Assembly: GCF_001039355.2 (NCBI RefSeq)
Contig: NW_019775383.1
Span: forward strand, 362,692 to 426,691
Direction: 5' to 3'
Source of the DNA: Lingula anatina
Taxonomy: Eukaryota; Brachiopoda; Lingulata; Lingulida; Lingulidae
DNA length: 64,000 bases
Shown here: in pieces, positions 1-9,796 of the stretch
Layout: every line of letters begins with the position of its first letter
Position numbering within the stretch: position 1 is the stretch's first letter
The notes under the pieces: model-generated
Database searches by the model: none
Told to the model about the DNA's origin: nothing
Seen by the model: the letters and a program-made list of their open reading frames with translations, nothing else
Program-made: the position numbers and the translations under genes

Positions 1-137
1 CTCAGAGTTATCATTCCATAACAATCCTTGAATTTTAATCTGTTGTCGATTGAACTGATCCATCTTCAGGTTTATTTGTATTATCTTGCTGTATATAAAA
101 CACAAAAATATTCTGAGATTTTTTATAATTTCTTTAG

Positions 138-253
138 CTTCTGGTGGATGCTATGGGGAATATACAGCTACCGATAAAGCCCAGATTCTATCGTCTCCAA
201 GCCACGAGCCATGGGAACACGGCATGACGGAGTGTAACTGGATTATCAAAACA
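138..253 (+). CDS. CUB domain, first exon
   Basis: Acceptor TTTAG before 138, donor GTATGG at 254; enters in phase 1 and exits in phase 0. It encodes SGGCYGEY and ECNWIIKT, the first two CUB cysteines and the typical C-x-W-x-I strand. Confidence 0.75.
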
Positions 254-3200
254 GTATGGTGGTCTTAATTCGTGTTTAAGTGTAGATTTGTCGCCCAACG
301 CGTTTATGAGGGGTCATTCCCATCGGTCTACGTAAATCGATCCAATGGTTGTTACTGCAGATGTGACATTGACCATAAATGAAGAATTAAATAAATTTCT
401 TAACACAAACTGTATGGAGAGGAAGAAATAACGAAATGCCAAGGGCGGAAGGGGCACTCCTACCATCCCGCACGAAAATGCAGTAGTATCGAAGTAGCAA
501 AGAAGCATTAACGCAGTAGTGGTGTGGAGCATATTTGCAGTAGAAATGCAGCATACCCTACTGCAATTCTACTTCAAAAATTACATAGGGTTGTACAGAG
601 GAGGAGCATTAATGCAGTAGAATAGCAGCATGATAGAAGCATGTTTCAAATATGCTAATTAGCTCCCAATGCGAAGCAGATTTGAGGCATATTTGCAGTA
701 TGATTCCAGTAGTCTACTGCGCTGGAGCATCTACTGCGTTTTCGTGCGGGATAGGCCAATAGATCTACCAAATGCTGCCGTCATACTATATTTTTCAGGG
801 AAAATGCAACAAAACGCTACCTAATGTTCATACACAATTCGAATAGTAATAATATTCTATGCACAGAGATTGAATATAGTGCGTGTATTTTTTTTTCGCA
901 TTGTTTCAGAAGAGCACAGGGAGTGTCTTGGGGTTCCGGTTCAAGGGCCCATTTCAAGTGGCCACCTACAACCACTGGGCTTGTAAAGACTTCGTGGAGG
1001 TCCGTGTTGACGGTCTGACCTATACAGGGGCAAGGTAGGCTCATGTGGCATATATTTTTACTGTGAATATAATATTATAGTCTCGTTATTTTGGATGCAA
1101 GTTTTGGTGTTGGTATGAAAAATACATATACTCTGGTACCAGCGAGTAGACTACCTGTAATTCTTTTAAGAATGTTAAAACATGTCTGAATGGAAAAGTG
1201 GTTATTTACCTACTATCATCATAGATATTGTCCAGTAGATGCTGGGGTGCCTGGGCCGTAGATGAAATATGGCCGGCTGCGTGTTAGCAATTCCCGCGGG
1301 GAATCAATACAGTGTCTATGATGGGATGAGACGGCAAGTTTTTAAGCGGTTCGCCATATTTGATCCGTGGACTAGTTAGTCCGCTGTTATGAATGTGGTC
1401 TTACTTTATGATAAATCACAAAATCTCAATTATCGTTAAGAAGGTTTGGAAGATTTAATGTTAGACATCGCCCCGTTGTATTCAAAGGCTTTACACGTAG
1501 ATATAGCGGTGTTAATTTTTTTCGTTTCAGGTTTTGTGGTTCGCAGCCCCACATCCGGGAATTTGAGTCAGTTCAGAGCGAGGCACTTGTACTATACAGA
1601 GGAAGTAGAGGCAAACGGGAAGGTTTTCGGCTTGAGTTCGTAGAAGGTCAGCATACTTTTCCATTGCCTTCTTGTTAATAAAGACGTTGCGGTATGAGTC
1701 GTTGCTTTACTTTTTGGGAAGTGTTCGACGAATAGAATTTTTTTTTTAATTTTCTTTTCAACTTTTACATCATTTATATAGTTTCAAAGGCATTCAGCAC
1801 AAGCAACCGCACAAGCAAAAATGATCTTTAAAATTTCGGTCATCAGTAGCCAATCCCTATGGACAACTTTCTAATGTCTCATCATCTTTGATTTCAAAGT
1901 TCAAATAAGGTGAGAAAAGTGTCGTCTCATTTGTTTATTTATTTATTTATTTACTTATTTTTGCATTCAAAAACAAATGAGCATTTCCTCCAGACACCAA
2001 TGAATGTGCCCTCGGACTGCACAAATGCACTCATTCCAGAGGGGTGTGCAAGAACATCATAAAACAGTTTCATCCAACACTGGAAGGTTGGAAGTGCGTA
2101 TGTCAGACGGGTTACCATGGGGACGGGATCACGTACTGTCAAGGTAATGAGTTCGCGAAACCTGATTTGTTTATGCAAATTGTAGTTATATTAAGTGATG
2201 AGCAATTTTAAAGCTGTCCGTCTCCTGTATGTGTATTCTACTGCTTATTTTCAAAAGTGACACCAAAATGATTAGGCCTACAGTCTTTTCTAGGCTCATT
2301 AATATTATATGTGTAAATCGTAAAATAAAACTTTGCTCAGCAAGCTGAAAAATTAATAGTCCAGACATTAACACCAGTATTTCGTCAGACGAACATATGC
2401 CTAGTTTGACATAACACATGAAAGCTGTGGTCACATGTCAGAATGACATGAGTGACGAACTTCTGGGTTCCCCTGTATGTACTGGTCAGTACATGTATTT
2501 CAGACGTTAACGAGTGTCAAGATGGCAGTCACGACTGTCACCCGAACGCCAGGTGTGTCAACACAGATGGCTCCTTCAAGTGTTCCTGTCTCGCTGGGTT
2601 CACTGGAAGTGGTAGAACATGTGACGGTAAATTTTATATATTGTCACATATTTAATGTAACCAGTTATATGAAGTAACGGCGGGGGCTGTGATAGCAATT
2701 GTTGAATGTGTCCAGTGATACGTAGTTTAGGTTTTCAAAATAAATCTAATGGTTGGTTTGATTTTGCAATATGGCTGTGGGGCTAAAGACCGTTTTGAGT
2801 TTGCTTAAAGATTTGCACTCTCCAGGAAACAAGGTTGAATAATCTAACTCTATAACATCTGTATTACAAGATGGGTACGTTAGTGTCATGTATTCTGTCT
2901 GCATTCATTCAGTTGAAAAGAGAACACGCTGTTTAAATAACCGTTTTAAAAAATTAAAAATTATCTTCCTCTGATATGACTTAATTTAAAATTTAAATTT
3001 AAATTTTAAAATTTATAAGACGCTGTTGTTTCAATTATGATTACCCTGTATGGCCCCAATTAAATAACTTCGGTTTTGTACAGCCCACTATAGTATTTTA
3101 ATCATTCAATATTAAAACAGATGTCAATGAGTGCGGGACTACAGGGATCTGCGGCGTGGGGAGGTGTGTCAACACAGTCGGGTCGTACACGTGCCGCTGT

Positions 3201-5093
3201 CCCACCGGATATGGATGGAACACTTCGTCGTGCGCAGGTACGGAAGTGGATTGGTACCGTAGGTCTATTAGTGAAGCAGGTATGGATAGGGCATGCCTCT
3301 GTGATGAAAGGAGATTTGTTACGACTCCAAGAAAAACGAAAACCTTATGCTCTGTCACGATCTCCCTGCCATTGTTTGCTTCTAACAGTTTCTTTCCCAT
3401 GCACCCACTAAGTGTTATTTGGTGACAGAATCATTTATCTATAAACAGTTGGTATATTTATGAAATCCATACTTATGCTTATTTTCCTTATCCGCCATAT
3501 TTCCCTATTCACAGATATAGACGAGTGCGTATACAGCAGGTGCGACCCCCATGCTGTCTGTCATAACCTCCCCGGGTCCTATACATGTCAGTGTGAAGAC
3601 GGGTTTGTGGGTAACGGGTATGTGTGCCATGGTAAGTATGGACTACTACTAATACTCAGTGGCTAGAGGAAGGTTTGTTCCATATCAGGCAATTGTCTTT
3701 TTACAAACAGGCCTAAATAAATTCCGAAAATTAAAAAAAAAAAAATAATAATAATAAAGTGACCTTTTTACCAGCCAAGCGCTATTCAACTAATGTGTGT
3801 CGTGTTTTCGTTATGTATACTGTATCGATTGAGAGAAAACTTAACTTCGGTAAACTAGATCACGAAATTTGTATGATCTCCTATTATTTCGTATAATCTC
3901 GTATCAGTTTGCCATAATCACAATATTCTCACCTTTGTTAGTACGCCAGGAAGGCATGTGCGAGCCTTCAAACAACACCTGTGATAAAAACGCCATCTGC
4001 CTTGTGGAAAACGGGACAGTCACCTGTACCTGCCTGGAGGGATACACTGGAAACGGGACACTATGTGACGGTGAGTCGATATGAGGGAATAAACAAACAT
4101 ATACATAATTATACGAGAAAAAAAGAAGGCAAAAGAGAAACCAGGAATAACTCATTAGGAGGGATTATCTGGGGTCATCGATATCGACGTCAGAATGTAC
4201 GGCCCGTGCTTTAATTAGAGTAGTTTAAAACTCTTTTTATTTAATTCACTCCTGTTTGTATACACTCCTGCAACGTATAAGAAACTTGAAAAAAATTAAA
4301 CGATAAATACCAAAGCTACTACGGCTTTCGACCTACACAGGAAAGTGCGGAGAATCATAACGCACGAATATTGCATAATATCCATACGCGATATTGTTTG
4401 CCCTTACTATATTGTAATAAAAATTCGTAACTAATATTTTTGTCACCCGGTTTAACTCAGATGTGGATGAGTGCAATGCAACGATGCCTCCCCAAAAATC
4501 CAATGACTGTGACGTCAACGCGTTTTGTCTCAACGTGGCGGGTTCCTATTCGTGCACGTGCAACGATGGTTTTATTGGCAAAGGTGACGTTTGTGAAGGT
4601 ATGTGACGTCATGTATGTCCACTTGGCTAAATTTATGCAAAAAACAACGATGATATAATTGATGAAAGAGTAAGAATATGTCATGTTTATTCTATCACCA
4701 CTACACATTCATTTCACGTACTTCTAGTTGGAAAAATATATGCCGAAAGTTTCAAAATGCCGTAAAAAAGGGTTTTCAAGTCGTCTGGAATTATAGTGTT
4801 CGGATTATTGGGTATGCACAGTCATGTGTATTTTGATTTGATGGTGGAGTAATTTTAAAATAAAACCTAAAATGCCCCCCTCCCCTGTGATTTTACAATT
4901 AGTAAGTTTTTTTTCTAACATTTAACACGGCGTCACCGTTCCAGATATAGACGAGTGTAAGGGCGGTGCCTGGAGGTGCTCCCCACGTGCTAGGTGCTTC
5001 AACACCATCGGTTCCTACACCTGCTCCTGTGATGAGGGGTTCTTTGGGGATGGTATTAATTGTACAGGTAAAGCTTGTGTACCACACTCGTTA

Positions 5094-5131
<38 letters not shown>

Positions 5132-8100
5132 TGTAGATTTTGATAACGGGAAAAGAGTTATCATTATTTTAGTTTAAAGACTATACTTTCAAGTTAATAC
5201 ACAGTTGTCAGGTGATAATTTCAAGAGGCAAAGTACACTGTATGTGTCGGCCAGAATGTAACAAACATATCCAAACATATCAATATTAATGTGGCATCCA
5301 TAATTGTCCAACATGTTACAGATATAAACGAATGCATGACGGGAAATCCAAGGTGCCACGACTTGGCCGTGTGCCAAAACACCGCCGGAAGTTATCGCTG
5401 TGTTTGCCGGGAAGGATTCACAGGGAACGGACGCTTTTGTAGAGGTTTAACATTTACATATCTAAAAAAAATTCAATATTTCAAAAGGATCTCACTGTGG
5501 TATATCCATGTTACTTTATGTAAATAACAACGAATATTTAGCTCAGTGTCTGATTTAGATATCGTGATGTTAAATGCGGTATCAATATGTATACGTGTAA
5601 GACCATGAACGAGTATTATGCGAGTATATCACTATGTTTATTTATTACTATAATTTGCACCTTATTTTGATATCGTGGTATATGTTTTAAAATTAACGTG
5701 ATTGGATACATCCTGTCATGATTTGCCAAAATGTTACTATCTGTCGCATGTCAATGAAGAAGTCAACGAATGTGCCGATGGTTCTCATAACTGTTCCGAA
5801 GACGCCACGTGCACCGACTTTTACGGCGGGTTCAACTGTTCATGCAGCACGGGGTTTAGTGGAAATGGGGTAATGTGTGAAGGTATCTGAAATACTTTTC
5901 ATATATTTTTACAAAACGTGTTGAATAATGGCTCTTTTTTCAAATACGTTTCATGCTTATTTGATAAAAAGGGGGCAGAAATACTCAACTGATTATATAT
6001 CTTCTCTCTCTCTCTCTTCTGTTTCTCTCTCATCTATCCAGTTCTGTTTGGTGAAAAACAGTTATAACAGTAATACCACTATACACTGGAGGGACTAAAA
6101 GTTAGCAGAGAGTGACAATGTCTAACTATACCTGGATATTTAACCAATGTAGGTTTTGACCGCAGTCTTTTTCTCTCTTGTGTTTATGAAAGACATAGAT
6201 GAATGCGCTAGCGGAATGCACAACTGTGGGACACATTCTACATGTACTAATACTCGAGGCTCGTTCAACTGTCGCTGTGAACCATATTACGCTGGGGACG
6301 GGATCAACTGCACAGGTGATAACTTCGATTAACCAGGCCTACCCAACTACCAGACTCGGCACCTACGGATCCAGAATAAACCGGTTTATCAGACCACACT
6401 ACCCGTTTTCAAGGTGTGTGTCAGATCGGATTACAGAGTATCAGCCACCACACCGATTTTGCCTGGTGCGCCCTGTGATAGCAATGAACCCTAGCGGGGT
6501 TGGAAAGTAGTGCATCTCATCTAGATTCATGCGCTGCTGCAATTTTCCGGTAGTGTGGTCTGATATACCGGTTTATTCTGGATCCGTAGGTGCCGAGTCT
6601 GGTAGTTGGGTAGGCCTGTTAACGAGGTCGAGATTTTAAATTTTTATGGCTGTTCTTTATGGACCCATTTAAACATGAAACGATCTCACCTTACATCTTC
6701 TGACAAATACATGCAGTTTCAGTAAGAACGTTCTTAAAAGTGAACAATATTGCGATTGGACTGGGTCAAACGCTACAGATATTATGCAGGAGCGGATTTA
6801 GGCCGTCTTCTGTGTCTTCTGGAAAACGGTCAGATTTTCAAGTTTACATTGACGGGTATTTAATTTTTCCTGTCGGATGATGGTCAAAAATGGAGGATGG
6901 ATCAATAAAGATAATTTGGAAGCCTGTCAGAAAATATGTTTGGATCCGCCCCTGTTATGTAGGACCATCTAACAAAAGACGATTGATGCCAAATGAACGA
7001 ATTTTTGGAGAGGGGTGTGAGATACCAGTATATGATTTTCCTTTTTTTATGTCCAATGTCAGCTTCACTCCAAATGCACTTTCTATCTCTAAATTGTATC
7101 GCTAGAAGAAGAATAAAAGAAAACATTTTTTTCTATTGTAGATGTGAATGAGTGCAATGCTGGGACCGCTAATTGTGACGTCAACGCCGACTGCCTTAAC
7201 ACCGAGGGGGGCTACACCTGTACCTGTCGAGAACCGTTCCAGGGAAACGGCACAGTTTGTGTGGGTAAGGTACTATACCAGTTAGGGCATTCTTGTAAGA
7301 CTCCATTCTGTTATGCTGTTATTCTATTGTACTTTGAAAATGATTCACGTGTGTGTCATATATACACTAGTATATAGGCCCTACATACGCGGGGTTTTAT
7401 TATGAAATCCTTTCTATCAGCAAGAAGGTGTCAAAATCGCCATCAGTTGACTTTGTTGGCCTCCCCCTTCACAAAGTAAATAGATAAATAAATAAAGAAC
7501 GAAAGAAAGAAAGAAATAAACCGTATACATTTTTTAACAAATAACTACATGAAACGACAAAATTATCATGAAGAAGTATTATATCTTTATATTTATTATT
7601 TCAGATGGCTGCAAGGACATATCGTGTCGTTTTAATCAGATTTGTCTTCTTACACCCACCGGTGTTGCTCAGTGCGCATGCGCTCCTGGTTACCACTTTG
7701 GAGAGGGAGACTTTGAGGACTTCTGCGTAGGTATGTATTCATAAAATGTGTGACGGTTTTAAGGCATCTCACCACAAATATTATATACTCAATGTTTGAC
7801 AGAATATATAATGAAGCAGTTGCTTTGCTATGGGTAAGTGCCACCACGTAACATTCTTTCAATTTAAACACATCGGAACAGCGGTCAATTGTTTAGGAGA
7901 GAAATGAATATTTATTACTATTATTTTTTTTTTGTGCTTTTAGTGCTTTCCTCAATATAAAATATACGTATTTTTTTGACAAACGTAATCCTTCATATTT
8001 TTAATTTAAACCCGGGTTTTGGAATTTTCGGAAACTCTGCTCCATTATCAGTATGGCTTAAGCAGCTCCCAAAGGCATGCTTATAAAATACGTTAATTAA

Positions 8101-8489
8101 AAAAAAACCTTCTAAACTTGGTGTGATTCAATAACACCCACACCCACAGATGAACATTTTAATTGGCTATTATCTCTCAATACAGATGCCAATGAATGCC
8201 ACACTCAGCCGTTTCCCTGTTCAGTATTTGGTGAATGCATCAACACGTGGGGTTCATATTACTGCCGCTGTAGAGACGGTTTCAATGGAGATGGAAGGAA
8301 TTGCACAGGTAGGCACTTTATACCCTCTCTCCCACATTTTACTTTTAAATTATTTAGAGGAATGTGAAGATAACAATTGGTATGAAAAACACACATGTAT
8401 TCGCGCCGTTGTCCGACTGCAAAACGTATGCTTTTCGGTTTAGGGATATAAACCAGAAATTGCACCTCCTCACCCCCCCCCCCCCCCCC

Positions 8490-8522
<33 letters not shown>

Positions 8523-9796
8523 GTATTAAATATACATTAAAAAGAAAAAAAGAGAGAAAGAAAATAATTTAACAATAGAAATAAGGAAACTGACATATTC
8601 CATTATTTTATTCCAGATATGGATGAATGCAGACTCAACCAGACGACGTGCCATCCCTTGGCTTTTTGCCAAAACACTCTGGGGTCTTTCACCTGTAGAT
8701 GTCGCCATGGGTATTATGGAGACGGATTCACGTGGTGCGCACGTGAGTTGAGTTCATTAATCTTAGGCCTACTGTCTTTAATGTGGAAGTATATCGTAAA
8801 AATACAAATAAACAATTGCTCGAATTCGAAGATATGCCATGCTTGACAAAGCCAATCATGAGTTGCGTGTATTGGGCCTGATATAGGCTACATATACGTT
8901 GCCTCCAATTTTAAGTTCAATCCATGAATTCGCGGTTCGAGGCGATTATTTGGGGGTTTGTGCTCACAAATCTGAGGCTCGTGATCGCAAACCGCAATTT
9001 TCGTTTAAAAGGCCTGGAATATATACGAGTATATCTACACCATGTTTCAGTTGGTCAAATCATTTACGTGTTTTTTTGGTTTGTAGCCGGCATTGATCCC
9101 TGTGTGAGCACTCCGTGCCCCTTGATCTTTGACTGCCTGGCAAACCAAGATGGCGGCTACTCCTGTGAGTGTCCACCAGGGTACGAGGTCGGGACAGGGA
9201 AGAAATGGCGGGGTCTTTGCGTGCCCATTTTACCGAACGAGGTAGGAATTTTATTTCAACGATGCATATATGGTAACACCCAGAGTTTCAGATATTCCTG
9301 AAAACGCACCTGCATTGTCAGCATGCCTGTAGAAGTAAGGTTCTCAAACTCTGAAACTCAGGGGTGAGCTGACACACCATACCAGGTATACTCCTGATAT
9401 ATGATACATGTATCAGGGGCAGGCTCGTAGCCAGCAATTTCAAAAGGGATTCTTTTTCTGAACTAAGTGGACCTTTTACCATGAAACCTTCGTGCAGCTA
9501 GATAAAATTTTACCCGGAGGGAACTTTTTTCGGCAAAAAGAGGGTTCGAAAAAAGCCCCCTGCTACGCGCCTGACTGGGGCCTTAAAAAGAGTATACAAA
9601 ATTAAAGTATAGGCAATACAATAATTTTGCAACATTCTACTAGCGGCCAGAGTGGACATATGCGGAATTTCTATTTATGAGATGTACGTAGAAAGACGAA
9701 TGCGAGTTCGCATGCAGATGATCGAGTCTGGTTTCCACTAAAACAAGGATTTATCTATTTCAGAGGCGTGGAAACAGATCGAGACTGCGAACGTAA
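138..9796 (+). CDS. CUB plus 15 EGF-like domain extracellular protein, 3' part of gene (19 exons visible)
   Basis: Exons: 138-253, 910-1034, 1531-1646, 1994-2143, 2504-2626, 3121-3237, 3515-3631, 3942-4070, 4461-4598, 4945-5067, 5322-5444, 5760-5882, 6193-6315, 7142-7264, 7605-7730, 8186-8308, 8617-8742, 9087-9241, 9764-9796. They join in frame to 768 codons plus a stop, entering in phase 1, so upstream exons lie outside the window. Order: one four-cysteine CUB domain, 15 six-cysteine EGF domains, then a ten-residue basic tail. Twelve EGFs begin D-x-D/N-E-C (one has E in place of the first D) and most carry the C-x-D/N-x4-Y/F-x-C pattern typical of calcium-binding, hydroxylated EGF. Such tandem arrays form rigid extracellular rods. 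No membrane segment follows, so I infer a secreted or matrix protein. The family is not recognised: SCUBE has EGF before CUB, cubilin has EGF then many CUBs. The partner and exact role are unknown. Confidence 0.85.
254..909 (+). other. Intron with a MITE
   Basis: Intron between the first two CUB exons. Apart from the palindromic element at 466-752 I see nothing functional; short reading frames on either strand show no domain. Confidence 0.7.
466..752. mobile_element. MITE with TCCCGCACGAAAA terminal inverted repeats
   Basis: The left end TCCCGCACGAAAATGCAGTA is inverted at 732-752 with one mismatch. The body repeats GCAGTAG or its complement CTACTGC many times (about 479, 515, 537, 556, 614, 714 and 733). 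No transposase frame. The target-site duplication is not clear; TA lies close to both ends. Confidence 0.65.
910..1034 (+). CDS. CUB domain, second exon
   Basis: Acceptor TTTCAG before 910, donor GTAGGC at 1035; phase 0 in, phase 2 out. It encodes [12 protein letters not shown], the third CUB cysteine and the conserved D-x-V-E-V-x-D-G strand. Confidence 0.8.
1250..1400. mobile_element. Partial Harbinger-like MITE in a CUB intron
   Basis: The right end reads GTTATGAATGTGGTC followed by TTA (1401-1403) and matches the intact copies at 14643 and 54748. The inner part shares AAATATGGCCG and GGCAAG blocks. The left end is too diverged to place. Confidence 0.5.
1531..1646 (+). CDS. CUB domain, third exon
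   Basis: Acceptor TTTCAG before 1531, donor GTCAGC at 1647; phase 2 in, phase 1 out. It encodes FCGSQP (fourth cysteine) and GFRLEFVE, the closing CUB strand. The exit phase matches the EGF exons that follow. Confidence 0.8.
1647..1993 (+). other. Intron, nothing seen
   Basis: AT-rich intron with a short ATTT run near 1930-1960. No other feature seen. Confidence 0.6.
1994..2143 (+). CDS. EGF domain 1 exon (calcium-binding type)
   Basis: Phase 1-1, 150 nt. Starts DTNEC; six cysteines; ends [11 protein letters not shown]. Longer than the others because of an insert between the third and fourth cysteines (about [14 protein letters not shown]), which replaces the usual N-T-x-G-S-Y loop. Confidence 0.8.
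2144..2503 (+). other. Intron, nothing seen
   Basis: AT-rich intron between EGF exons 1 and 2. No repeats or coding signal seen. Confidence 0.6.
2504..2626 (+). CDS. EGF domain 2 exon (calcium-binding)
   Basis: Phase 1-1, 123 nt. DVNEC start, six cysteines, [10 protein letters not shown] hydroxylation-type loop, GFTGSG turn. Acceptor TTTCAG, donor GTAAAT. Confidence 0.9.
2627..3120 (+). other. Intron, AT-rich
   Basis: Holds an AT-rich self-complementary stretch near 2980-3018 (repeats of AAATTTAAATTT). Otherwise nothing seen. Confidence 0.6.
3121..3237 (+). CDS. EGF domain 3 exon (calcium-binding)
   Basis: Phase 1-1, 117 nt. DVNEC start, [10 protein letters not shown] loop, six cysteines, short last loop [10 protein letters not shown] without the usual G-N/D-G. 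Acceptor AAACAG has a poor pyrimidine tract. Confidence 0.85.
3515..3631 (+). CDS. EGF domain 4 exon (calcium-binding)
   Basis: Phase 1-1, 117 nt. DIDEC start, [10 protein letters not shown] loop, GFVGNGYVC end. Consensus donor GTAAGT. Confidence 0.9.
3632..3941 (+). other. Intron, nothing seen
   Basis: Contains an A-run then AAT repeats near 3733-3760. No other feature. Confidence 0.6.
3942..4070 (+). CDS. EGF domain 5 exon (non-calcium-binding)
   Basis: Phase 1-1, 129 nt. Starts VRQEGMC, so the calcium-binding acidic start is absent; six cysteines are kept, with [10 protein letters not shown] at the end. Acceptor TTGTTAG, donor GTGAGT. Confidence 0.8.
4071..4460 (+). other. Intron, nothing seen
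   Basis: Ordinary AT-rich intron between EGF exons 5 and 6. No repeat or coding signal seen. Confidence 0.6.
4461..4598 (+). CDS. EGF domain 6 exon (calcium-binding)
   Basis: Phase 1-1, 138 nt. DVDEC start, [10 protein letters not shown] loop, [10 protein letters not shown] end. The first loop is longer ([10 protein letters not shown] between cysteines 1 and 2). Confidence 0.85.
4599..4944 (+). other. Intron, nothing seen
   Basis: Ordinary AT-rich intron between EGF exons 6 and 7. No repeat or coding signal seen. Confidence 0.6.
4945..5067 (+). CDS. EGF domain 7 exon (calcium-binding)
   Basis: Phase 1-1, 123 nt. DIDEC start, [10 protein letters not shown] loop, [10 protein letters not shown] end. 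A (TTA)n tract follows in the intron. Confidence 0.9.
5090..5131. repeat. (TTA)n microsatellite
   Basis: About 13 uninterrupted TTA units in the intron after EGF exon 7. Confidence 0.95.
5322..5444 (+). CDS. EGF domain 8 exon (calcium-binding)
   Basis: Phase 1-1, 123 nt. DINEC start, [10 protein letters not shown] loop, [10 protein letters not shown] end. The donor GTTTAA is weak. Confidence 0.85.
5445..5759 (+). other. Intron with weak splice sites at both ends
   Basis: Between EGF exons 8 and 9. Donor GTTTAA and acceptor ATGAAG without a pyrimidine tract are both poor. Nothing else seen. Confidence 0.5.
5760..5882 (+). CDS. EGF domain 9 exon (calcium-binding type, E at first position)
   Basis: Phase 1-1, 123 nt. 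Starts EVNEC rather than [15 protein letters not shown] loop; [10 protein letters not shown] end. The acceptor was chosen because it keeps phase and domain, but its context is weak. Confidence 0.75.
5883..6192 (+). other. Intron, short CT-rich tract
   Basis: A (TC)n-rich stretch lies at about 6001-6035. Nothing else seen. Confidence 0.6.
6193..6315 (+). CDS. EGF domain 10 exon (calcium-binding)
   Basis: Phase 1-1, 123 nt. DIDEC start, [10 protein letters not shown] loop, YAGDGINCT end. Only 17 bases separate its donor from the MITE at 6333. Confidence 0.9.
6316..7141 (+). other. Intron carrying the TTAA-flanked MITE
   Basis: The MITE takes up 6333-6618. The remaining 520 bases show no coding signal. 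Confidence 0.6.
6333..6618. mobile_element. TTAA-flanked MITE (piggyBac-like target), 286 bp
   Basis: Flanked on both sides by TTAA (6329-6332 and 6619-6622). The ends CCAGGCCTACCCAACTACC and GGTAGTTGGGTAGGCCTG form almost perfect inverted repeats of about 75 bp, reaching past CCGGTTTAT and AGACCACACTACC. No transposase frame, so non-autonomous. A TTAA target is typical of piggyBac-type transposases; assignment beyond that is inference. Confidence 0.88.
7142..7264 (+). CDS. EGF domain 11 exon (calcium-binding)
   Basis: Phase 1-1, 123 nt. DVNEC start, [10 protein letters not shown] loop, [10 protein letters not shown] end. Acceptor TTGTAG, donor GTAAGG. Confidence 0.9.
7265..7604 (+). other. 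Intron, nothing seen
   Basis: Contains a purine-rich AAAGAAAG patch at about 7495-7520. No other feature. Confidence 0.6.
7605..7730 (+). CDS. EGF domain 12 exon (non-calcium-binding)
   Basis: Phase 1-1, 126 nt. Starts DGCKDISC with no D-x-[15 protein letters not shown] end; six cysteines. Resembles a plain EGF module that breaks the calcium-binding array. Confidence 0.8.
   Translation: MAARTYRVVLIRFVFLHPPVLLSAHALLVTTLERETLRTSA
7731..8185 (+). other. Intron, nothing seen
   Basis: AT-rich intron between EGF exons 12 and 13. No repeat or coding signal seen. Confidence 0.6.
8186..8308 (+). CDS. EGF domain 13 exon (calcium-binding)
   Basis: Phase 1-1, 123 nt. DANEC start, [10 protein letters not shown] loop, [10 protein letters not shown] end. 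Confidence 0.88.
8309..8616 (+). other. Intron with homopolymer and (AT)n tract
   Basis: C-run, A-run and (AT)n lie back to back at 8474-8522. Nothing else seen. Confidence 0.7.
8617..8742 (+). CDS. EGF domain 14 exon (calcium-binding)
   Basis: Phase 1-1, 126 nt. DMDEC start, [10 protein letters not shown] loop, [11 protein letters not shown] end. Donor GTGAGT. Confidence 0.88.
8743..9086 (+). other. Intron, nothing seen
   Basis: Ends in the pyrimidine-rich acceptor TTTTTTTGGTTTGTAG. No repeat or coding signal seen. Confidence 0.6.
9087..9241 (+). CDS. EGF domain 15 exon
   Basis: Phase 1 in, phase 0 out, 155 nt. Starts PGIDPC without the calcium-binding start; [10 protein letters not shown]; last cysteine in [11 protein letters not shown]. 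The phase change marks the end of the EGF array. Confidence 0.82.
9242..9763 (+). other. Intron before the terminal exon
   Basis: Holds the short inverted-repeat element at 9420-9573. Otherwise nothing seen. Confidence 0.6.
9420..9573. mobile_element. Short MITE with CAGGCTCGTAGCCAG / CTGCTACGCGCCTG ends
   Basis: Shares the ends and the body (AGCAATTTCAAAAGG, TTCTTTTTCT, GTGGACCTTTT) with the better-kept copy at 30974-31139. Diverged; target duplication not clear. Confidence 0.65.
9764..9796 (+). CDS. Terminal coding exon of the CUB/EGF gene
   Basis: Acceptor ATTTCAG before 9764; phase 0. Encodes [10 protein letters not shown] then TAA at 9794-9796. Five arginines in ten residues and no hydrophobic segment. 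Confidence 0.7.
   Translation, partial: RRGNRSRLRT

Noticed and set aside
3098-3400. Minus-strand frame of 100 residues
   Set aside because: Shadow of EGF exon 3; no family resemblance.
6199-6510. Plus frame of 103 residues
   Set aside because: Runs out of frame through EGF exon 10 and into the TTAA MITE.
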